Under the pieces are notes generated by a model. The model ran no database searches and was not told the DNA's origin. It saw only the letters and a list, made by a program, of their open reading frames with translations. The translations under genes were made by a program, and so were the position numbers. Shown in pieces: positions 11,225 to 17,726 of a stretch of DNA of 64,000 nt. Origin of the DNA: an uncultured bacterium (GTDB taxonomy: Bacteria > Patescibacteriota > Saccharimonadia > Saccharimonadales > Saccharimonadaceae); assembly GCA_937922985.1 (NCBI GenBank), contig CALAKV010000038.1:1-64000 (forward strand), read 5' to 3'. Each line of letters opens with the position of its first letter. Positions within the stretch are counted from its first letter, which is position 1.

Positions 11225-11235
11225 AACATATTTAC

Positions 11236-11241
11236 ATTATA
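11236..11241 (-). promoter_or_regulatory. -10 box of ssrA
   Basis: TATAAT on the minus strand ending 11 nt before the 5' end of tmRNA. The -35 region is weak, and the box lies in the comM/ssrA divergent spacer. Confidence 0.5.
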
Positions 11242-11249
11242 TCATAAAA

Positions 11250-11278
11250 TTGAGATTTTTAAATGCTTATGATAAAAT
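11250..11278 (+). promoter_or_regulatory. comM promoter (near-leaderless)
   Basis: TTGAGA (11250-11255), 17 nt, TAAAAT (11273-11278). The comM ATG follows after only 9 nt, so the leader is about 2 nt and no SD is present. Confidence 0.6.
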
Positions 11279-11287
11279 TATTACATT

Positions 11288-12793
11288 ATGGTGAGTAAAG
11301 TTATATCAGCCGCACCAATTGGCTATGAAGCAGAGATTATTGAGGTGGAAGGAGATTCTTCGAAAGGATTGCCGAGCTTACAAATTGTCGGAATGGGAAA
11401 TAAAGCAATTGACGAAGCAAAAGAGCGAGTTCGAAGTGCAATTAAAAACTCAATGTTAGATTTCCCTGCTAAGAAAATTATCATCAATTTAGCACCTGCA
11501 GAAATCCCAAAAGACGGAACTTTTTTCGACCTACCTATTGCAATTTCAATTTTAACGCTCTCAAACCAGCTAAAGCAGCACGAATTAAAATACCGCGCAT
11601 TTGTTGGCGAGTTATCACTAAACGGAGATCTTAGACCAATTAAAGGTATTATCAATATTGTCGAAAAACTTCGAAGCCACGGAATTAAAGAAATTTTCTT
11701 ACCTATTGAAAATTTAGAAACAAGCTCAATAATAGATGGCGTAAAATTAATTGGCGCAAGAAATCTTAAAGAGATTTTTCTTCATCTTAAAAATGAAAAA
11801 ATAATAAAAAATGAAGAAAATATTAATACTTTTAAAGATAATAACAATGGCATTATTCTCGATGATATTATCAGTCAAGAACAAGCAAAAAGAGCTCTAA
11901 CTATTGCAATAGCTGGAAGGCACAATATACTACTAACTGGCCCTCCAGGAACAGGAAAAACAATGCTTGCCCAAGCCGCTTTAAATCTACTGCCACCGCT
12001 TTCGAAAAGTGAGTTATTAGAAGTTTTAAAAATTCACGGTTTAGTTGATGAAATTAGCTCAAATATTTCGAGGCCTTTTCGCACGCCACATCATACCGCA
12101 AGTAAAGTCTCCATAATTGGAGGTGGCTCGAAAGCTTTACCTGGCGAGATTAGCTTAGCGCACAATGGTGTTCTATTTTTAGATGAAATGCCAGAATTCC
12201 CTAAATCTATACTCGAAAGCTTACGACAACCGTTAGAAGACAGAAAAATAACCATAACTCGTACAAATCGAAAAAGCTCTTATCCTGCAAATTTTATGCT
12301 TATTGCAACAATGAATCCCTGCCCCTGTGGTTTTTATGGAGACGCAACAAAGGAGTGTACTTGTTCATCCACCCAAATTCTTAATTACCAAAGAAAGCTT
12401 TCTGGACCGTTAATGGATAGAATTGATATGGTCGTTAATGTTGATAGAATACATAACAAAAATCTTCTTTCAAATAATAACAACCAAAATTCCGAACATG
12501 CTAATGCTAAAAAACAGATAGAGATGTCGTTAGAATTACAGCATAAGCGTTATAATTATAGTAATCTATACAACAGTATGGCTAAAACTAATGATGTAAA
12601 AAATAAATTTAATATTTCGAAAGAAGCTGAAGATCTATTAAATTTAGCAGCATCAAAGCTTGACCTATCCGCTCGAGCATTCCTAAAGATACTTAAAGTT
12701 TCACGCACAATTGCAGACCTTGACTCATCAAAAGATATTAAAGTAAATCACATTAGCGAGGCTTTACAATATCGTCATAAAAATGAAAATTAA
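11288..12793 (+). CDS. comM: ComM/YifB family Mg-chelatase-like AAA+ ATPase
   Basis: A hexameric AAA+ helicase of the ComM family, 501 residues. ComM promotes branch migration when transformed single-stranded DNA integrates into the chromosome. The N-terminal ChlI-like domain opens with the family start IGYEAEIIEVEGD and has VGELSLNGDLRPIKG. Walker A is GPPGTGKTM near 218, Walker B is LFLDEMPEF, and a cysteine cluster follows at MNPCPCGFYGD with ECTCSS. Length matches the family. With the type IV pilus operon in the same window it fits a naturally transformable cell, which is an inference. The promoter is nearly leaderless. Confidence 0.92.
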   Translation: MVSKVISAAPIGYEAEIIEVEGDSSKGLPSLQIVGMGNKAIDEAKERVRSAIKNSMLDFPAKKIIINLAPAEIPKDGTFFDLPIAISILTLSNQLKQHELKYRAFVGELSLNGDLRPIKGIINIVEKLRSHGIKEIFLPIENLETSSIIDGVKLIGARNLKEIFLHLKNEKIIKNEENINTFKDNNNGIILDDIISQEQAKRALTIAIAGRHNILLTGPPGTGKTMLAQAALNLLPPLSKSELLEVLKIHGLVDEISSNISRPFRTPHHTASKVSIIGGGSKALPGEISLAHNGVLFLDEMPEFPKSILESLRQPLEDRKITITRTNRKSSYPANFMLIATMNPCPCGFYGDATKECTCSSTQILNYQRKLSGPLMDRIDMVVNVDRIHNKNLLSNNNNQNSEHANAKKQIEMSLELQHKRYNYSNLYNSMAKTNDVKNKFNISKEAEDLLNLAASKLDLSARAFLKILKVSRTIADLDSSKDIKVNHISEALQYRHKNEN

Positions 12794-12802
12794 GCAAAAT
12801 AC

Positions 12803-12831
12803 TTGATTTATTTTAAAAAATTTGATAAAAT
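12803..12831 (+). promoter_or_regulatory. infC-rpmI-rplT operon promoter
   Basis: TTGATT (12803-12808), 17 nt, TAAAAT (12826-12831). The predicted leader of about 44 nt holds a perfect 7-bp hairpin AATTGCT/AGCAATT (12844-12864) just before the infC SD. Confidence 0.7.
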
Positions 12832-12881
12832 AATATGCGAGTAAATTGCTGAAAAATAGCAATTCGAAAGGAAGGAAAATT

Positions 12882-13388
12882 ATTAGCAAAAAAATTCGAA
12901 TAAACGAAGAAATTCGCGCTCGCGAAGTTCGCGTTATCGGTCAAAGTGGCGAACAACTTGGAATTATGAGTTCGAAAGAGGCTTTTAATCTTGCTCAAGA
13001 AGCAGGACTAGACCTTGTGGAGATCTCACCAAACGCTGAACCACCTGTTGTTAAAATTATTGATTGGGGTAAATTCCAATATCAAAAAATGAAAGAACAG
13101 CAGAAGAATAAGCGTAAAGCTAAACAAATTGAACTTAAACAAATGCGCTTTGGGCTAAAAATTGGTTCTGGAGACCTGGATATAAAGCTTCGAAAAGTTA
13201 AAAAATTCTTGTCTGCAGGAAATAAAGTTAAGATTCAAATTGTTTTCAAGGGCCGAGAAATGGCTCATAAAGAAATTGGATTTGAAATGGCTAATAAAAT
13301 TGTTTCCCTTCTCGAAGAAGAAGCTATAGTAGAGCAAAAACCTCAGATGGCTGGCCGCAATCTGAGTTTGGTAGTAAGGAGTAAATAA
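12882..13388 (+). CDS. infC: Translation initiation factor IF-3, probable AUU start
   Basis: IF-3 binds the 30S subunit, keeps subunits apart and proofreads the start codon and initiator tRNA. The product is 168 residues, with the family block INEEIRAREVRVIG at the start, then SGEQLG, LVEISPNAEPPVVKI and the C-terminal domain. No ATG or GTG is suitably placed. The only SD (AAGGAAGG, ending at 12875) is followed at good distance by ATT ATT AGC, so the start is the ATT at 12882, or at 12879. AUU is the classic autoregulated infC start in E. coli and Geobacillus. A TTG at 12846 is too close to the transcription start and has no SD. Confidence 0.93.
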   Translation: MSKKIRINEEIRAREVRVIGQSGEQLGIMSSKEAFNLAQEAGLDLVEISPNAEPPVVKIIDWGKFQYQKMKEQQKNKRKAKQIELKQMRFGLKIGSGDLDIKLRKVKKFLSAGNKVKIQIVFKGREMAHKEIGFEMANKIVSLLEEEAIVEQKPQMAGRNLSLVVRSK

Positions 13389-13585
13389 TGCCTAAATTAA
13401 AAACACATAAGGGCACAGCAAAGCGAATGAAGCTTACTGGAAGCGGCAAAGTAGTACGCCGTCGAGCCTTTAAGAATCACATGCTTTCTAAGAAAAGCAA
13501 AAGTCGAAAACGACGAATTAACACCACTGCAACCGTAGAAGGAGCAATGGCTAAAAATATTAAACGAGCATTGGGGGTAAAATAA
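13388..13585 (+). CDS. rpmI: 50S ribosomal protein L35
   Basis: A 65-residue, strongly basic protein of the large subunit. It begins [20 protein letters not shown] and has [13 protein letters not shown], as in L35. The ATG shares one base with the infC TAA (TAATG), and rplT follows after one base. This is the conserved infC-rpmI-rplT operon, which in well studied bacteria is repressed by L20. Confidence 0.96.
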   Translation: MPKLKTHKGTAKRMKLTGSGKVVRRRAFKNHMLSKKSKSRKRRINTTATVEGAMAKNIKRALGVK

Positions 13586-13586
13586 T

Positions 13587-13928
13587 ATGCGAGTAAAACG
13601 AGGTGTAACAGCACGAGCAAAGCATAAGAAAATCCTAAAAGCAGCTAAAGGTATGCAACATGCGCGAACACGTTCATATCGATTAGCTAAACAAGGCGTA
13701 ATCCGCTCATTGCAATACGCATATCGCGACCGCCGAAACCGCAAACGAGATCTTCGAGCCCTATGGATTACTCGAATCAATATCGCAGCACGTGAAAACG
13801 GAATCACTTACGGAAAACTTATCGCTGGTTTAAAAGCTAAAAATATTGCGCTTGACCGAAAAGTTCTTGCAGAATTAGCAGTTAGCGAACCAAAAGCTTT
13901 TGCAAAAATTGTTGAATCAGTAAAATAA
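13587..13928 (+). CDS. rplT: 50S ribosomal protein L20
   Basis: An early-assembly large-subunit protein and, in several bacteria, the translational repressor of this operon. It has 113 residues with the family start [15 protein letters not shown], then [11 protein letters not shown] and [14 protein letters not shown]. The 20 bases at its translation start (13578-13597) are an exact copy of the 5' end of the operon at 12826-12845. A strong terminator follows. Confidence 0.96.
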   Translation: MRVKRGVTARAKHKKILKAAKGMQHARTRSYRLAKQGVIRSLQYAYRDRRNRKRDLRALWITRINIAARENGITYGKLIAGLKAKNIALDRKVLAELAVSEPKAFAKIVESVK

Positions 13929-13941
13929 TTCTTCAATAAAA

Positions 13942-13980
13942 ACTAAAAATCACACTTTCGAAAGAGGTGTGATTTTTAGT
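13942..13980. terminator. Bidirectional terminator between rplT and rnpB
   Basis: A perfect 14-bp stem (13942-13955 with 13967-13980) whose loop contains TTTCGAAAG. It has A/T tracts on both sides, so it can end rplT on plus and RNase P RNA on minus. Confidence 0.8.
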
Positions 13981-13991
13981 TTAAAATTAAA

Positions 13992-14310
13992 AGCTTGTCT
14001 GTAAGCCGGGTTCTGTCATGGATAGTCATCTATCTAGTTTAAGAATTACTCCTTAAATCAAGCGGTTATCGAATTATGGCGAGCGACCATTTTTATAATT
14101 CTCCTTGCAGCGGACAGGGTTTACCTCTTGCTTCGCGTCACCGCGAGCAACTGTGAGCTCTTACCTCACTCCTTTCACCCTTACCTTTTCAGGCGGTATC
14201 GTTTCTGTGGCACTTTCCCTAAGGTTTCCCTCGGTTGTCGTTAACAACTGCCTTGCTCTATGCTGCCCGGACTTTCCTCTAATTTTAAATTAGCGACCAT
14301 CTAACAAGCT
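13992..14310 (-). ncRNA. rnpB: RNase P RNA, bacterial class A type
   Basis: The catalytic RNA of RNase P, which matures tRNA 5' ends. Ends are set by the P1 helix AGCTTGT/ACAAGCT. The conserved core is easy to see on the minus strand: GAGGAAAGTCCGGGC near the 5' side, GAAACGATACCGCC and GGTAAGGGTGAAA in the middle, and ACAGAACCCGGCTTA near the 3' end. It spans about 319 nt. A TATAAT lies 12-17 nt upstream (14316-14321 region), so it has its own promoter downstream of the unassigned RNA. Confidence 0.93.
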
Positions 14311-14340
14311 ATTTTCTATTATATCAAATTTTCACAAATA

Positions 14341-14484
14341 TAAAAAGCCCCACCAACTTTGATATTTTCCCCGCATAAAATTATACGGTGGATACCTCCT
14401 CAACCTACTACCACGATAGTAGATCATCATTTGGAGTTCCTCTATCAATGATTATTCAGGAAAAATCATTCGCCAGCAGGGCTT
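14341..14484 (-). ncRNA. Unassigned structured RNA of about 144 nt
   Basis: A TATAAT at 14491-14496 places a start at about 14484, exactly where a closing helix AAGCCC begins. Its partner GGGCTT (14345-14350) is followed by U residues, as in an intrinsic terminator. Inside are AATGAT/ATCATT, a helix GGA-A-CTCC with GGAG-GTA-TCC enclosing CTACTA/TAGTAG, and CCGTATAA/TTATGCGG. No reading frame of note is present. It lacks the GGAAGCAG/GNRA features of SRP RNA and I cannot match it to a riboswitch; 6S RNA is possible but unproven. Confidence 0.6.
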
Positions 14485-14531
14485 ACTTTAATTATACCAA
14501 TTTTTAAAATAAAAATCCAGTGTTTTAAATT

Positions 14532-15164
14532 CTACAAACCAAAAATCCGCAAAAAAGCTGAAAATCCTTCAAGAATAAAACTCATTGAGAAATTGATATA
14601 ATTAGAAATTACGGTAGAAAACAAAAACATTAAAGCTAAAATAAAAATCGAACCGTAAGATTCAAGCCTGTCAAAAAAATCTTGAATAAACTCCGGCGCA
14701 AATGGTTGAAGAATTTTTGAACCATCTAGCGGAGGAATTGGAATTAAGTTAAAAATCGCCAAACTCAAATTAATTAGTGTAAATCTACCAAAAATAGCCG
14801 CGATATCACCATGTGATAAGTTTAAAGCATGCATTATCGTAAAGGATATGAGCGCCATTATAAAATTAGATAAAGGACCAGCAAGAGCAACGAGAGCCAT
14901 ACCCCATTTGTTCCATTTAAGCTCTCTAGAATCAACTAGGACAGGTTTTGCACCACCAATTACAGGAAGATTCGAAAATACGCACAATATCGGTAAAATA
15001 ATACTAATATAAGGGTCTAAATGCGCAATTGGATTTAAAGTTAATCTTCCCTCCCTTTTCGCCGTTTCATCACCCAATAAATAGGCGACGAATCCGTGAG
15101 AAAATTCATGAACAATCATTGCTACTAATATTGAAATTATAGATATAAATATTATAAAAACCAT
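14532..15164 (-). CDS. M50 family site-2-type zinc metalloprotease
   Basis: An intramembrane metalloprotease of the rhomboid-like/SpoIVFB-type M50 group, about 210 residues and five hydrophobic segments. The zinc motif HEFSH lies within the first 25 residues in AMIVHEFSHGF, and NLIPIPPLDGSKIL supplies the later NPDG-like ligand region. I start it at ATG 15164 because a TATAAT (15171-15176) ends exactly 6 nt before it. A GTG at 15182 would sit upstream of the transcript start. The substrate is unknown. Confidence 0.85.
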   Translation of the reverse strand: MVFIIFISIISILVAMIVHEFSHGFVAYLLGDETAKREGRLTLNPIAHLDPYISIILPILCVFSNLPVIGGAKPVLVDSRELKWNKWGMALVALAGPLSNFIMALISFTIMHALNLSHGDIAAIFGRFTLINLSLAIFNLIPIPPLDGSKILQPFAPEFIQDFFDRLESYGSIFILALMFLFSTVISNYINFSMSFILEGFSAFLRIFGL

Positions 15165-15170
15165 ATATCT

Positions 15171-15176
15171 ATTATA
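15171..15176 (-). promoter_or_regulatory. Leaderless promoter of the M50 protease
   Basis: TATAAT six bases before the ATG at 15162-15164. It overlaps the rpmB promoter region on the other strand. Confidence 0.5.
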
Positions 15177-15182
15177 CACCAC

Positions 15183-15211
15183 TTGACCTTTTTTAAAAAA
15201 TACGTTATAAT
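15183..15211 (+). promoter_or_regulatory. rpmB promoter
   Basis: TTGACC (15183-15188), 17 nt, TATAAT (15206-15211), about 38 nt before the rpmB start. Confidence 0.7.
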
Positions 15212-15248
15212 GGAACAGATTGTAAATATTAAAGTAAAGAGAGTTAAA

Positions 15249-15437
15249 ATGGCAGTATGTGATTTAACAGGAAAAGGAAAGCAACACGGAAACAACGTTA
15301 GCTTTTCATTGCGACGCACAAAACGAACTTTTAAGCCAAACATCCAAAAGAAAACTATTATTATTGATGGCAAAAAAGTTCGACTAAATTTGAGCACCGC
15401 AGCTATCCGAACTTTGAAGAAAAAAGGTATTCTATAA
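15249..15437 (+). CDS. rpmB: 50S ribosomal protein L28
   Basis: A 62-residue large-subunit protein with the L28 start MAVCDLTGKG, then NNVSFSLRRTKRTFKPN and LSTAAIRTLKKKG. I place the start at ATG 15249, since the longer frame from 15183 would begin inside the promoter. CDLTGKG keeps the first cysteine, but the second CxxC pair of zinc-type L28 is absent. The gene is monocistronic and ends at a clear terminator. Confidence 0.94.
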   Translation: MAVCDLTGKGKQHGNNVSFSLRRTKRTFKPNIQKKTIIIDGKKVRLNLSTAAIRTLKKKGIL

Positions 15438-15459
15438 TATTTTTATCTCAAAAGAAAAT

Positions 15460-15484
15460 TCCCACAATTTTGTGGGTTTTTTCT
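15460..15484 (+). terminator. rpmB terminator
   Basis: CCCACA (15460-15465) pairs with TGTGGG (15470-15475), followed by a T run. Confidence 0.75.
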
Positions 15485-15492
15485 TATATAAA

Positions 15493-15523
15493 AAAGAGCC
15501 TATCTTCGAAAGATTGGCTCTTT
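15493..15523. terminator. Terminator of the thrS-miaA-wHTH-MBL operon
   Basis: AAAGAGCC (15493-15500) pairs with GGCTCTTT (15516-15523). The loop region again contains TTCGAA. It lies just past the stop of the MBL-fold gene. Confidence 0.7.
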
Positions 15524-15531
15524 AAAAAATA

Positions 15532-16170
15532 TTATTTTGTCCGTTCAATTTTAACTATTGTCATTTTCTCAGGTAAACTTGTAGCCGATTTCACTTTATA
15601 CTTTGTAGTTTTTTCAACATCAACACCTAGTTCTTTTTCGAAAAGTGCAAAATCAGATTGGAGAACTTCGTAGTTAATCCCATCATCAGCATAATGAACA
15701 GGAATAATTATTTTTGCATCAGATCTTCTAGCAATATTTGCCGCAGCTGTTGCATCTAGAGTATATCCGCCACCACCAATCGGTAAAACTAAAATATCCA
15801 AAACGCCAAGGTTCTCAAGCTGGTCATCAGATAAATTTGGGTCAATATTTCCCAAAATACCAATCCTAACACCGCAAACTTCAACACTATAAATTACAGA
15901 TTTTTTGTCATCCTTGTCTTCATCAATATGCCGTTTTTCTTGATAGCCATTTATAGTAAAATCTGACACTTCATAACTTCCAGGATAGGATATTGAAAGC
16001 TTAAAATCTTCACTACCAGTCTTAAACCTCTCCTCAGTGGCAAGCTCAACCCCTTCTTTAATAACTAAATCTTTGTCACCAAAAATAGAATGTTTAGGAT
16101 CGGTTATTAATGAAATCTTTTTTGTAGAAATTACAATACTGTTTGCGCCCTTATATTCAATATCAAACAT
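15532..16170 (-). CDS. MBL-fold (UlaG-like) protein with incomplete metal site
   Basis: A 212-residue protein of the metallo-beta-lactamase superfamily, close to the UlaG-like branch. The visible blocks are ITDPKHSIFG, YPGSYEVSDFTINGY, VLPIGGGGYTLDATAAANIARR and the strand IIIPVHY. The HxHxDH segment expected after the first strands is missing, because the protein passes directly from FKLSISYPG to the later core. It may therefore be inactive as a hydrolase or bind one metal. It is last in the thrS-miaA operon. Confidence 0.7.
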   Translation of the reverse strand: MFDIEYKGANSIVISTKKISLITDPKHSIFGDKDLVIKEGVELATEERFKTGSEDFKLSISYPGSYEVSDFTINGYQEKRHIDEDKDDKKSVIYSVEVCGVRIGILGNIDPNLSDDQLENLGVLDILVLPIGGGGYTLDATAAANIARRSDAKIIIPVHYADDGINYEVLQSDFALFEKELGVDVEKTTKYKVKSATSLPEKMTIVKIERTK

Positions 16171-16182
16171 TATTTACTCCCA

Positions 16183-16797
16183 TTATAATTTTTCAAGTAT
16201 ATTTTCTTTATCAAAGACTATTTTGTAATTATTTTCAAATAACCCTTTTATAAAGGTATCTTGCGTGGTGTATCGATAGTAAAAATCTTCCATAGATAAA
16301 ATCATATAGTTTAACTCACGGCCTTCTTTTTTCTCAATATCTGAAGCCCAATTCGAAAGCTTTTTATCCTGGTTATTTCCAACTATTAACATATCAATAT
16401 ACGAATCCACATCATCAACAAAAACTCCAAATAATACAAGAATATCTATTTGTTTTCGAATGTTCTCAACTTCAGATTGCCATCTATCTATAGAAGATAT
16501 TTTTTTATCAACAGAAGCACTCTCATTCATTTTAACTCCAGCAAACATCTCCCTTAACGGAAGGTAGTATTTAAACCTCTGGTTCGCTTGATAAAAAATC
16601 TTCCTATCTTCTGTTGAGTTTTTCACAACACCGACACTTTCAAGATTGGTTAGCTCTCTTCGAACAGAGTTAACTTGTTCATCAATAATTCGTGATATTT
16701 CACGAACGTAAAACTTCTCTTCTGGACTATTGAAAAATAGGTTTAAAAGTTTAACCCTCGTTTTTGAGCCAAATAGTGCATTTATACTCTGTTCCAT
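16183..16797 (-). CDS. Winged-helix (ArsR-like) regulator with C-terminal domain
   Basis: A 204-residue putative DNA-binding protein. Residues 1-80 or so form a winged helix, with SKTRVKLLNLFF, YVREISRIIDEQVNSVRRE as the recognition region, and LESVGVVKNSTEDRKIFYQ as the wing. The C-terminal half (IDILVLFGVFVDDVDSYIDMLIVGN) resembles a degenerate nucleotidyltransferase-like fold, as seen in similar CPR and archaeal proteins. I infer that last point. The target is unknown. It sits between miaA and the MBL-fold gene. Confidence 0.7.
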   Translation of the reverse strand: MEQSINALFGSKTRVKLLNLFFNSPEEKFYVREISRIIDEQVNSVRRELTNLESVGVVKNSTEDRKIFYQANQRFKYYLPLREMFAGVKMNESASVDKKISSIDRWQSEVENIRKQIDILVLFGVFVDDVDSYIDMLIVGNNQDKKLSNWASDIEKKEGRELNYMILSMEDFYYRYTTQDTFIKGLFENNYKIVFDKENILEKL

Positions 16798-16838
16798 AAA
16801 TCTATTTTACCATATTTTTCAAAAATCAACCAGACCTT

Positions 16839-17723
16839 TTACAACTTTTTTATACATTTTTTAATTTTCGAAATAATAAATTGTTCAGCATCTTTTAAAT
16901 CGAGCCATACTATATCTTCGTTTCTCTTCATAAAAGTCATCTGTCTTTTAGCTAATCTCCAATCCTGCACAGACATCTTATCAATAAGTTCCTTCTTATC
17001 TAATTCTCCATTCAAAAATTTTCGAATTAATGGATAAGCATTTGCTGTCATTGCTTCAGAATTTGAGCCATATTTCTGTTCAACTTTTTTGTATTCTTCA
17101 ATTATTCCAGAGTTAAAAAAAATTCCATTCCTTTTAAAGATTTTTTCTCGGAGCTCTTCGCGATTAGTTGTTATTCCTACAACAATATTATTATAATTAT
17201 TGTGTTTTTTACAACTTTTACCCTTTTTACTTATGCTTTTTTCTATTGATCGAATTAAATATCGCTTATTCTTATTATTTTCTGGAATTTCAATTTCATT
17301 TTCAAAAATATAATTTTGTAAATCTTCGACGGTTCTCTGGTTCAAGTCTTTTCGAAAATTATCATCAACTTCACCGCCAAAGTCATAATCATATAAAACC
17401 GCATCAATATATAATCCAGTTCCACCAACTAAAAATGGAATTTTACCACGATCCAAAATATCATCAATTTTAGCATAGGCATATTCCTTAAAATCTGCCG
17501 CGGTAAAGCGCTCCCCAGGCTCAACCAAATCAAAGCCCCAATGAATAACACCTTCTCGCTCCTTAATTGTTGGTTTCGCAGAAGCAATATTAATATCTTT
17601 ATAAATAGCTCGCGAATCAGCAGAAATAATCTCACCGCCAAAAAGCTTGGCTAATTTTATAGCCAAGCTCGTCTTCCCGCTCGCGGTAGGGCCAGTGATT
17701 ATAACTAAAGTGTTATTTCTCAT
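16839..17723 (-). CDS. miaA: tRNA dimethylallyltransferase
   Basis: MiaA transfers a dimethylallyl group to N6 of A37 in tRNAs that read U-starting codons. The protein has 294 residues with P-loop GPTASGKT at 10-17, GGEIISADSRAIYKDINIASAKPT, LVGGTGLYIDAVLYDY and, near the C terminus, DWRLAKRQMTFMKR. It starts 3 nt after the thrS stop. Keeping miaA in a reduced genome fits the retained tRNA set. Confidence 0.94.
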   Translation of the reverse strand: MRNNTLVIITGPTASGKTSLAIKLAKLFGGEIISADSRAIYKDINIASAKPTIKEREGVIHWGFDLVEPGERFTAADFKEYAYAKIDDILDRGKIPFLVGGTGLYIDAVLYDYDFGGEVDDNFRKDLNQRTVEDLQNYIFENEIEIPENNKNKRYLIRSIEKSISKKGKSCKKHNNYNNIVVGITTNREELREKIFKRNGIFFNSGIIEEYKKVEQKYGSNSEAMTANAYPLIRKFLNGELDKKELIDKMSVQDWRLAKRQMTFMKRNEDIVWLDLKDAEQFIISKIKKCIKKL

Positions 17724-17726
17724 ACT

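Noticed and set aside
12846..12881. TTG start for a longer IF-3
   Set aside because: It lies about 8 nt after the predicted transcript start with no SD and falls in the leader hairpin; the family N terminus matches the AUU start.
14341..14484. SRP (4.5S) RNA
   Set aside because: The GGAAGCAG asymmetric loop and the GNRA-capped helix 8 are not present.
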